DNA of 64,000 bases from Acanthamoeba sp. SK_2022b (taxonomy: Eukaryota > Discosea > Longamoebia > Acanthamoebidae): assembly GCA_027943245.1 (NCBI GenBank), contig JANDJZ010000050.1, positions 1 through 64,000 on the forward strand, written 5' to 3'. This document shows, in pieces, positions 22,321-32,962 of the stretch. Within the stretch, counting starts at the first letter, position 1, and every line of letters starts with the position of its first letter. A model generated the notes under the pieces. The model saw nothing but the letters and a program-made list of their open reading frames with translations, was not told the DNA's origin and ran no database searches. A program made the translations under genes and the position numbers.

Positions 22321-25300
22321 ATGACCAGCACCTCAACCCTGCAACAGTACGGCTGGAAGCTGCCGCCAGGCGAAACCTTTCACGTGCTCGTTGTGGGAGA
22401 ACGAACGAGCTGCAATGCATTGCTTGGGGCGATGTTGCACAAGGATGATTTGATTCGCAGAGCCGTGGAAGAGGGTGATACCGTAACGGGAGGCGAGCAA
22501 CCGCGTCTAGTTGTGGAAGAAAAGATCCAATCACACGGCCAATCGCTAAATTTCATTATAGATGAGCGATTTCTTGCAAACGATGGCGAAGATGAGGAGA
22601 TCAACTGGGATGAAGGTGAAGAAGCAGACGATGCGGCAGATGCTAGAAACGATAATCAATCAGGCGAGAAACTCTTCTCTGGCTACCTTTCTCCTGTGCG
22701 CAGAATGGCCTCAGCCACGTCGAAGATGCTCATGAACGGTGTCGCGCCGTTGTCTCCGCGTGTCGTGAGCGATGCCGAGCTGGAGAACACCGTACGAAGG
22801 CGACGCAAGAACGACGCCATTCTACAGTTCGTCCAGGACAAGAGGCAGAAGCTCGATGCCGTCTGGTTTTGCTTCTCCCACCAGAGTTGGGCCGACGCCT
22901 TCTCCCGCAAGGAGGCCAGGTACACTTTCACTGTGAACCTTCGCCACAGCCGAGAGTGGCCTCTCACTGGTGCCACTCACGGTGATATCTTGTCCTGTCG
23001 CAGAATGAAGAAAGAGGCCGAGTTCATCCAACGGAGGCTCAGCACAGAGACGAGGGTCATTGTCGTGCACGTGCTCCTCTCGCCCTACGAAAGCGACCTA
23101 GACAAGGCAGAGAACGCCAACGCCGTGCGGTATTTGGTGCACCAACTCGATCGAGCTCCCAGCTCCCTCTTCTTAACGTCCATCCCGGTGTTCTCCGCTC
23201 TGCAGGTGGATGCTGAACTTGAAGGCCGGCATGAAACAGGACGACAACCCGCTTGTGGTCCTACCGGCGCACTTGGGCTCAGACGAACGAGACTCGCACG
23301 TACACGGACACTAGCTTTTCCCCAGCTGGACGCAACTGAAGCGTGTACGTGCGCGCGCAATTGTCCGACTGGGGAACATCACAGTTGGAAGCGGTGGCCA
23401 AGGAAACGGTGTGGGCATTTGTAAAGCACGAACGCGTGCTGCTGCCAGGAGGTTCTATCTACAACGGCGATGTGGTACACGGCGTGGTAAGCTGAATCCT
23501 CACCGTACGCACACACGCGCAGACAACGTCTGCTGCTTATCGTTGGGGACCTCGGACCGTAGGTGCATGGCTTCGGCAAGGAGGAGGCCCCCGGGGGAGA
23601 TAGCTTCCTCGGAGACTGGGCAAGCGGACTCAAACATGGCTTTGGAACAGTCAGGTCGAGACCCCCTCCGCACATCGCTTCGTTGTCTCTACGGTGCTAA
23701 TACCGCCGTTGCCCTTTCACTTCAGGTATGGAAATGGAGACAAGTACGAAGGGGCGTGGGAGGCAGGCATGCGGCACGGCAACGGCCGGTACAACTTCAC
23801 CGCTCTTCCTCTTTCTCCACTCGGCCACGCGTATGGTTGAGGCGCCTTCTGAACGCTGCTCCCCGTTGTATGATCGGCATCAAGATACACATGGACGAGC
23901 GGACGCTACTTTGACGGCATATGGGCGCAGGCGAAGCGAGAAGGCCCCGGCTGCCTCGTATTCACCGACAAGGCCAAGTTTGAGGGAATCTGGACCGATG
24001 ATATGCCCGGTACACGCACCTCCACGCTCACCGCCCGCACTGTTCTCTCTTGGCGACTGACACCTACAGTGAAAAACATGGATGGCAATGAGATGCGCAG
24101 AGGGTAGGGGTAAGATCACCTACGAGAACGGGGACTCCTACTTTGGTTCGATCGTCTTCCACGCGCAGAGCAGCTCCACACTCCATCCCATTGACTACAT
24201 CGTCAGTCGATCCGGTGAGGTACGAAGAACGAGAAATCCTCTTGATGACACTTGATGCTGATGTGCCCTCCAATTCCCTCTTCATGTAGGGCGAGATGCA
24301 CTACGCCGCGGGCGCGCGATACGTGGGCACGTTCGACAAGGACCAGAGGAGCGGGTACGGCATGTACGTGTTTGCCGACGGAGAGCGATATCAAGGCATG
24401 TGGCAGAGCAACCAGCGCCACGGCTACGGGACGTTTCAGTACAATGAGGGAACCGTTTTTGAAGGTATGCCGCATTCTTTTTATATTATATTATCTTATA
24501 TTTTCTTATATTTTAAAATTGTAATAGTCTCTTTTATGATTTTTCGTGACCAAATAATTTGCTCCTACGGCGTGTGCGTAGGGACGTGGTGGCAGGACGG
24601 CCGGCGAGGGGACGGCCGGTTGTGCATGGCCAACGGCGACGTAGTGGTCGGGTTCTGGCAGGGCGATCAGATCTCACAGGCCACCTATACCAAGGGCAGC
24701 CTCGCGCAGGCCACCAAGTACTCATGCCCTTTCCCCGTTCTGGTAAGCGGTGAGACGGGTGGCTCACGGCGACCCTTCGCTATCAGGTCGTCGCAGCGTC
24801 TGTTGGACAGCGCACTCAAGACGGCCAACAAGTTGGGTGAGGGTGACCTCATCGTCAGCGCTCAGAAGTGGAAGGGTTTCTTTTCTAAAACGTACAGGCT
24901 TTCTCTCGTTCTACGCCACCGAATGCACCCTCACCTCCATTTATCAGCGATGCTCCGCCCAAGGCGCCAGTTACGCTCGGCAGCTTTGCTGATCTCGCTA
25001 CGTTCGTTGGGTACTGGACCGGCAGGATCTTATGCAACAGAAAAGCGCAGTGCTAATCCATTGCCGCCCGTGTGTTGTGTGTTTCGTGTGTTTGTGAGCT
25101 GCAGGAATCGAAGCCATCCGTTGGGCCAACCCGTGGCGAGATTTGTAGATATGTTCGAGGCCCTGTATGGCGATTTTGCAGAGAACGAAGTGGCTCATCT
25201 TATCCCCACGGCCGTGGACGACGTGGCGTCATTCATCAGTACGGTCGCCCGCAGCTTGCCCCCCCCCCCTCCTTCTCTCACCTCTGACCGTGTCCCAATG

Positions 25301-26174
25301 TCATGCTGCGCCACTTCACGCGGCCAGACTACGCGCAGACCGAAGTGATCAAGCGAACGCGCTGGGAGCCTCCCGTGAGCGATAAGGAAGGCAACAAGTA
25401 CGTCCTTCTCATTACCACGCGTTTACTTCCTCTCCCCAATCATGACCTCAACTGCTTCCTATGGCACACGAATACACGTCACCACAGGCTCATCTTGATG
25501 GCGCTCAAGGAGGTGATCTTTTCACGCATCTACCCGCGCTTGTTTTCTCTCTACCGCATCAAGGTATGCCGCGCAATTTATTTATCAGATATTGATGATT
25601 CATATTGCTTATTATTATTCTTATTATGATTATTATTATTATTATCTATCATCACACCATTCCAAAACGCGAATCACTCAACGGTGATCGCCCCGACGCA
25701 CGCGGAGCAGAATCGAAAGAAGGATATCTTGTTCAAGGCCAAGCTGGACTCGCTGTGGCGCGTGATGCCGCGCGACCTAGGCATTCAGATGGCGTGGGAG
25801 AGCGAGTGGGTGGACGACGAGGTACCCCGATAGGGGCGAGAGGGCAATCGACCGTGAGAAGCTTACCTCTCCTCCCTCTGTCTATCGATCTGCGTGCTTG
25901 CAAGGTGTCCAACGGGTCGCCAAAGAGTGCGCCCAAGGTGCGCCACCGAACCAGGCGCACCGGATCGCTCTCTGGACTCGATATCCCCTCCAGCCTGTAC
26001 GTGGGCTCTCGCACACTCCTTGGCAATGTATCCATTCGTTTAGGTTTGGCTGATGCTAATCGGGAGGAGATGCGCCCATAGACAAAACGCCAAGCACCAC
26101 CCGTTCCTCGCCGCCATCCGAAGTCTGCGCAGCGTGGACGGTAATCCTCCTGCCCGCATCGAAATCACACGACA

Positions 26175-26215
<41 letters not shown>

Positions 26216-27545
26216 TGCATGGACGTGTGTCTCACGACCAGTACGGTCACTACGGTCACTACACAGGTGAGTACACGCTGCGGGGCAAGCTGCAGTGCTT
26301 GATGGACTGCTCGAAGCACATCCTGGTGGGCTGCTCGCCGCAGAAGCAGAAGGGCGGACGACCTCACCAGAACCTCTCGTCACTCGGCCGCGGTCCCCTG
26401 GTGTACATGTACGGGCCAAGCACTACCTCCCCAATCGCCACACAAAAGAGGATCGTCACCACTCATGGATAAGCGCGTAGTGGAGCCGAGGAGAAGTTTC
26501 CGGTGTTCGTGTTCGTTGTGATCAAGGCCAAGGTGAGCAACCTCCACGCGCACGCCGACATGCTCTCCGACTTCCTGCCCCAGCAAACCATCACCAAGAC
26601 TGGCACGCCCCCCCAATTGTGATTAGCGATCGGCCAGTTTAACGCCCACCCTCGCGGAGGAGGCTGACCACCCGAAATTTCTGCGTCCACACAGAGGGCG
26701 GGTACCGCTTGACGGAGCTCAAGGCGGCGATGGAGTTTGTGATGAAGCTCCACCCCAACCTCCGCAACGCCAGCGGCGAGCTGGTGCCCCTGTCGACGAT
26801 CAAGAACGACCTCAAGATCGCCGTAGCGTCGGTGCGCCAGCGCCTGGGCGTCTACCAGCGCGAGATGGAGGAGGAGCGCGAGCGCCAGGCCGCCCGGGCG
26901 GAGCAGGAGGCCAAGGCCGCGGCGCCATCATCGTCCTACCGCGACTTCATTCGCTTGGGGAGCCACGGGCGACACGACCGGGCGACTTCGGGCGAGCTGC
27001 AGTTCAAGATGGGCTTCCTCGTCGACATGCTCAAGGAGGTGGCCCACCGCGACTCAGACTTCTACGCGCCCGTTGCGCTCGAGGCCGAGGAGAAGCGCAT
27101 GCTCCGCAACGACACCTACCTCCAGCTCTTCCAGATTGTGCTCGGCTCCATTGGCATGGCTGTCGTCCGCGACCTACCGTCTCCAGCGGAGCTACGACCA
27201 ACTGTCTTCGAGACAGATGGGGGCGTGGCGAACCACGGCGGAGACAGAGACGAGGGAGAGGGGGACAACGAACGAGGGAAGCAGAAGGAAGCACTGCGGG
27301 AGAAGCGGCCCAAGTCTGCCTCGCTGCCACCGATCGATCTCTTCGCGGAAGGCATGCATGCCGGCATGGGAGGACGACGCCACCATCACCTCTCAACTGT
27401 CCACGAGAACGGGAGGCCCGCTCCCATAGACAAGCCGCGTTCGACTCAGCCAATGCAACCGGAAATGCGGCTGGAGGTAACGCGGCGCCTGCCCTTATGG
27501 GTCTACAGTGAGCTGGCTGACACACTTGCCCTTCACCTACCCTGA
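22321..27545 (+). CDS. Alsin-like protein: MORN repeats plus VPS9 (Rab5 GEF) domain
   Basis: Twenty exons: 22321-22919, 23004-23129, 23206-23299, 23385-23486, 23563-23654, 23726-23788, 23885-24009, 24101-24219, 24290-24464, 24582-24891, 24948-25049, 25105-25238, 25328-25397, 25488-25563, 25711-25821, 25905-25996, 26082-26140, 26267-26402, 26481-26602, 26695-27545; sum 3558 nt, 1185 residues. Residues about 300-580 hold MORN repeats (YNGDVVHGV, GDSFLGDWASGLKHGFGTV, YVGTFDKDQRSGYG, YQGMWQSNQRHGYGTF). Near 780-920 is a VPS9 domain: HPFLAAIRSLRSVD, LQCLMDCSKHIL, then VGAEEKFPVFVFVVIKAKV and EGGYRLTELKAAMEF. VPS9 domains activate Rab5-type GTPases in endocytosis. The order MORN then VPS9 matches animal ALS2, without its RCC1 and DH-PH parts. 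The N-terminal 300 residues (FHVLVVGERTSCNALLGAML) resemble a degenerate small-GTPase fold. Intron 19 would start with GC (26603). Confidence 0.85.
26175..26213. repeat. (CA)n microsatellite in an alsin-like gene intron
   Basis: About 19 CA units within the intron between exons 26082-26140 and 26267-26402. Confidence 0.9.
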
Positions 27546-28155
27546 TTTGGGTTATTCCCCAAAACATCTTATCTTCAAGGTTCCCCTTCCTTGGTTGGCA
27601 AGGAAAAAAGTTCAGATGTTTCAGTTGACATGGTCTGAGTGGTCAGTTGTTTCTGTACCTCACACCAGATCAGTTTGGTAGCAGCATGGATTTTATCCCA
27701 AGCATCAGGTTGCAAAACACAATGTGTGGCTCTATTTTTATTGATCGTATTGAAGGGTAACTGTGTGAGCATGAGAAATTTCATGAGGTGGCATCAAGTT
27801 GAGCCCCCTTCTTCTTGTCCTGTTCATAGGACATGATGTTGCCTGTACCAATGGGTGGGGCAACTGCAGCAGGCGCAGAAGACACACAGGCCAAAGATGC
27901 ACAGGTGATGCTACATGGCTCAAGAGACGCTCACTTAATCATGGCAGTTTGGCTGTGGCCCAGACTTTGCACTCTCCTTGCTGCACCACCACCTTACTCG
28001 CCACCTTGCAAGCCCAGCAGCAGGCATACAGCCTACAACCTTATACCAGCAGCTTGATAATTGCAGCCATGAGAATAAGAACAAGTTCCTGCTGGCCCCC
28101 ATGAGGACATTGATCAGATGTTCTCCACATTTGTTGTGGGCATGAAGTACAATCC

Positions 28156-28557
28156 TTGCGTGTTTACTGTGGATGGCTTTGTGCAAGGGCTGGCCCCTAC
28201 CATTTCCTTGAGACATATCCCACTGATGGCCCTATCCCCCTTGTCCTTGCTCAGCTTGATCCAACCACTCTCAAGGATACCCTGCATGCCCTAATGGACC
28301 TCAACAACTGTGCTCAGCTCCAGGCCTCTTATGAGCACATGGTATCTCTCTTCAATAATCTTCCTCATGAGCGCCTACTTGTGAACCATCTCGGTGGGTA
28401 CAACTATGCTGCTTCTCAAGCCCATGATACTATTCCTGCTGAGCCTCTTGACCCACCTTACTATGCTGGCCTCGCCCTAACAGGCAAGGCCACCTGTGAT
28501 CTCACCACTGATGGTGCTTTCATAGTAGTGTCTGGTGAAAAAGAAAGTGTTTGGTGA
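28156..28557 (+). pseudogene. ORF remnant in the CpG-poor block
   Basis: 133-codon frame with ordinary protein composition in its middle (PLVLAQLDPTTLKDTLHALM; YEHMVSLFNNLPHERLLVNH). The first 20 codons do not look like protein, and a better-looking frame (EDIDQMFSTFVVGMKYNPCV) precedes it in another phase, so the ancestral reading frame is broken near 28190. Family not recognised. Confidence 0.35.
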
Positions 28558-29300
28558 AGTGCACAAGGCCACAAATCTTCCTCAACTGGTTAGAGGAAGA
28601 TGATGATGGATCCTTTCCACCTGGTGCCTGCTGGTGGGCTTGTTGCCATTACTTATGGAGCTAATATGTGTGCCAATGTCTCACTTGACCTGAACAACCA
28701 CATGAGACCTACACTGCAAAAGTGACTTTATTTGACATGCATTAAAGTTGGCCTGAAAATTCGTAGCACAGGCCATTGCAATGTGTGCACACCACTGGCA
28801 CAGGGCTGTACACATCCACAAAACTATTTGGTGACTTCAAATCTGACAAGGCCTCAAACAAAAGCTTCAAATTCTGTACACTGAGGTAAAACAGTGTTAT
28901 CTGTGTTGACAAAATGTATTGGTCCACCCCAGGGTGTGCTGATCTTGTAGAGCATCGGCAACACAGTGTTGATGATGTCTTAATGCTTGAGGGTGGCTTG
29001 GAGGATTGTGCCCAAGTCAGGCCCTGCTTCCTGGACTTGGTGGGCGTAGGCAAGAAGACTTGGTGTTGTGGCTGATGCCTCTGCTGTCTTGCCAGTTGCA
29101 CCCAGTTGTGGTCAACCGTCATTGACTGAGTGTGCCATGTTGGAGTGCCAATGTTTGCCCCAATGTTGCTGAATCTTGATAGGAGTCTCCATTAGCCTGT
29201 TTATGATGGTAAAGGATGAGAACAATAAAAGGTGCTTTTATTTATTTGATGAAGACCTTCTTTGCCAGATTCATCCCCCTTTTGGTCAATTTTTTGGTGC

Positions 29301-29380
29301 CTTTCACGCCAGGTCTGAACTTTAACATTAGAGTTTCTGACTTTCACACTAGGTCTGAACTTTAACATTGGCATTTCTTA
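29301..29380. repeat. 40-bp tandem duplication
   Basis: Two adjacent 40-base units (29301-29340 and 29341-29380), identical at most positions, sharing AGGTCTGAACTTTAACATT. Confidence 0.8.
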
Positions 29381-31057
29381 CTTTTCAATGTTATGCACAC
29401 TTCTTCACTGGCCCAGTCAACCAGAAATGTCTATGGCAAGCTCTTGTGGTTATTCCCCACCATCACTAAGAAACTAACTCATGGCCAGTGGCCCAGTAGG
29501 TTCAGCCATGTCTGGACCACTATGACAACTGACTGAGTGGCTTGGCTGCCCACTGGTTGAGTGTGCCTTCGCTCCCCCCCCCCCTCTGGGGGACCCCAGC
29601 CAATGATGGAGGGAGTGGATGCCTGCATGCCAGCGCTGCCAGTGTTCTCCTGGAGGAAGCTTGGTGCTGTCCTCACCCAATGTGCATGAAACTGTTCTGC
29701 CCCCGCCCCCCATGAGTTGCATTGGTACCAACAAGGGCCACGAAGCTGCTGGCTGCAGTGGGGACCAGCTGGTAACTGCTGATCTTCCATTGCTGCCATG
29801 TGAGTGTCTGCCAATGGACTGTCATTGTCAAACCAGCTACAACTAACTGCCCTGGTGTGAGCTGCCACTGGGACAGAGGTGGTGAGGAGGCTGTGCCATG
29901 GGCCACTGTGTGAGTCCCTTTGTCCTGCCTTCTGCAGGGATGAAGGTGATGGGCAATCTTCTGTGCCTTCCTCAAGCCAGTTGTATGGCCTTGAGGAGCT
30001 TCATGTGGATGTGGTTCTGTGAGGTTCAACTGGCCACTGGGTTGGACTCATGCCAGATGGCATGGGGGGTGAACAGCCCACCAAATGGGTTCCATGGGGT
30101 TTGCAATGTTGGTGGCCCTTTGAGTGGTGTTGGATGAGCGCCTGACCATGGCCACATTGCCCAGGTGGCAGGTGGGAAGCCGTTGGGGCAAAGACCTGCA
30201 GTAGCAATTTGTGCAGTGTAACCTTCAGAATCACAAATCTTTTCTATCAGGGTGCATTCCACTGAGGTGTGAGTTCTTCACCAGGTTAAGGGGGAAGTAT
30301 ACTCTGGAATTAAAAAAATTGAGCACCATCAGCCACAGCACCCCCATCAGCACTTGCAGAATGCACTTTGTGGTGGCAAGCTGCTGGCAATCCAATTCCA
30401 AATATTTCTTCACAGCCTTCACCAGGGTAAAAGTGGACATAGAAAAGTGGCACCACAGCATCAACTCACAAGATCATGCTGCACAAATTGGCCACAGATG
30501 GCTGATCTTCAATTAATGCCATTAATTGAATTATGAGCTTGCTGTGACTTGTGGGACCTAAAAGGGCAAGGTATTTCTCCCCATTGATCATACACTCCCA
30601 TCATTTAGGCCCCACTGGCCTTTATTCAATATTTTCCCCCATATTGACCTTATTATTTTCCCTAATGACTTGTGCCAAACAATGTCTGCCTTGCTAGGCT
30701 GGCTAGCCAGCGGCACAGAGACAATCGTGCACTTTTTCTGCGAAGGAGAGGTTACTTTCGCAGCTCATTTTCCAAATTTTTGCATTCTTCAAATTTCATC
30801 CACTGCCTACCCTTCCACATTCTTCAAGCGCCGATGGGGGTGCTGTGTAATGAAACCACAAGAGGCCTTTGCCATAACTTTGTTGACTGCCACCTGCACC
30901 AAGGTCCACTCTTGTTTCATGCTCTTGCTGATTGCCAGTAGGTTAATCCATCTTGTCCAAAGATGTGACAGCCCACTCATTGCATGGTAGATGACACTGA
31001 GAATGCACATTACCTAGCACTCCAGCAAGTGTTTGCAGAAGCAACTTTGGGGAGCAT

Positions 31058-31215
31058 CCTGATCCAAAGTATTTCTTATACCTGAAATCTGAAGATGAGG
31101 ACATTGAGATAATTTAGAGATGACAGAGATGATGAGCATCACTGTGCACTAAAACAAGCATTCTTCAAGGGTGATTTCTGGGACTGCCCTGATCAAAAGT
31201 CTTTCTTCTACCTGT
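31058..31215. repeat. Two diverged copies of a ~26-bp segment
   Basis: CCTGATCCAAAGTATTTCTT (from 31058) recurs as CCTGATCAAAAGTCTTTCTT (from about 31188), each followed by a TACCTG and a GA-rich stretch. Spacing about 130 bases. Suggests an old internal repeat, possibly in former coding sequence. Confidence 0.45.
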
Positions 31216-31325
31216 GTCCTGGGGAAGATGAAGTTGCAAAATCAGAGTAAAGTGAGCATGTGGCATACAACATTTTCTGCTGATTTGATGGGGAAGCTTA
31301 CAGAGAAGTGCAATTCATTTTGTGC

Positions 31326-31814
31326 TCAAAACCTGAGTGTTGGGGTGACCCACACATTTTCATCTGTGATGTTATGCCAACCAAAATGGGCTTCTTTGGT
31401 TTGGCCTGAAGTGAGAATGTAGGTGTCATTGTGGCTTATGAGTAGACTGACAGCTGTGGTCCTGACTGCTCCAACTTGATCCTTGCTGATGGTAAAGGCC
31501 TTGAACATGGATAGAAGCTGTCTTGCTGCCTTGGTGACAGCCTTGAATTTGTCTTGATTTGTGCCACACCTCTCATGGAGTATGTGAAAGACTTCATTCA
31601 CTGTCCAGTCAGTCATGTGTAAGATGGCTCTGTTGCTGGCCATGGTACACACAAACTTTTGGCAGGCCTTCACCTTGTGCCCTGGGGATGCAAGCAGTGT
31701 AAGCATGAAAGAAGAGTCTGTGATGACAATGTTGGGGTGAGGATTTTTGGAAATCCATTGGCCCCATTGGTGATAATCAGGTGCTGCCATGTGCAAATGT
31801 TGGCGCAGACCCAT
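31326..31814 (-). pseudogene. ORF remnant in the CpG-poor block
   Basis: The longest open frame of the block, 162 codons on the minus strand, with plausible protein sequence (HKVKACQKFVCTMASNRAIL; WTVNEVFHILHERCGTNQDK; KAARQLLSMFKAFTISKDQV). There is no matching upstream exon or start context, and CpG is absent here too. I do not recognise the family. Confidence 0.35.
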
Positions 31815-32962
31815 GTGGCAATGTGAGTAAAAAGCAGCTTATGACATATGTCATCACCTTCCTGTCCTGAATTCTGGAGGAAAGTCTGGTCCTCAGTTAT
31901 AACTGGATATTTGCCAAAGTCAAGAGGGCAATCAGCTGGGAATTGTTATGATTGACCCTTTCATCAGGTAAATGTGATGTGAAGAGAAGAGTGGTAGCAA
32001 TTCCACACAATGAGTACCAAAGACAGTGCATTGTGGATCAAGTCGCCTTGCCCAAACTTGGTCCAGTGTTGCTGCAACTCTGCTGATGATGTGTCAGTGC
32101 CTGTCAGCACATGATTGGAGAGATTGATGGGATAGGTTGCTTGGAGGTGGAGGCTGCTCTGGGGCACAACTTTTGGGTCATTTCCTCAGTCAATACATCT
32201 AAAAAAAGCACTTTGAAACCATAACAAACCTTAAATTGTCTGAACATCAAGGTGAGGGAGCTGTACAAGGTGCAGGGCATTGACAATGCTGCAGATAACC
32301 AAGGCAAGGAGTAAGGTGTACAGGTGATGCTGGCCCAGTTTAGGGAGGAGAGGGCAGCAAGCGCCACTGACCACTCACTGAACAGGCTGCTCCAATCTCA
32401 TTGCCAGCCTCTGCACAAAGGAGTGGGAAGGGATGATGAGAGTGATGGCCAAGAAGGAGAACATCACTAAGCTCTTCCCACCAGAGCAGAGGAAGGCCTA
32501 CCTAATTGTAAGAGGTGCAATATTGGAAGGGTTAATTAATTTGGTGGGCTTGACATGCTGCCTGATTCATGAGCTTGCACCACTTCCTCAAACCCAGGAA
32601 GAGCTGAAAGCTTTGTGAGGAAAAATGGCATAAGGGCAGAGGGCAGAATGTCTGCAGCAGCCTTGCCCCCATGTCTTCCACTTCTATCAGAATGCTGATG
32701 GTCTCCCTCATGCACAACAAACCTTTCCAAATAGGCAGCCAGGTGGCCAAATGGGGGGGGGGGGAAGCAGAGAAGCTTGACCACCTGGTCTGCTTGATGT
32801 AAGACAGCAGATCAACGCACAATTCCCTCTGAAGAATCTGTGAGTTCTTCTGCCCTCATTCCAGTTGCTTACCTCCAGTCCTGCCCAACAAGGCCTACTA
32901 CACAAGGATCAAGCAGATTGCTTCACCTTGCGTCTCACTTGTTGATAGTACAATTTGTTTGG

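Larger units (their letters stand above)
27546..32962. mobile_element. CpG-depleted, decayed insertion of unknown origin
   Basis: A 5.4-kb block that begins at the stop codon of the alsin-like gene and ends at the stop codon of the K+ channel gene. Counting by eye I find only about 30 CG dinucleotides in it, roughly a tenth of what its base composition would give, whereas both flanks are CG-rich. TG and CA are correspondingly frequent. There is no long ORF and no exon chain of the kind seen elsewhere; short frames (27833-28057, 28156-28557, 31326-31814, 32433-32618) have protein-like stretches cut by stops and frame changes. This pattern is what deamination of methylated cytosines leaves in a silenced transposon or integrated virus. 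I see no terminal repeats, target duplication, reverse transcriptase, transposase or capsid motif, so the class stays open. Confidence 0.55.

Noticed and set aside
27833..28057. Plus-strand frame rich in Ala/Pro at the start of the CpG-poor block
   Set aside because: Changes to non-protein-like sequence after about 35 codons and has no partner exon; treated as part of the decayed block.
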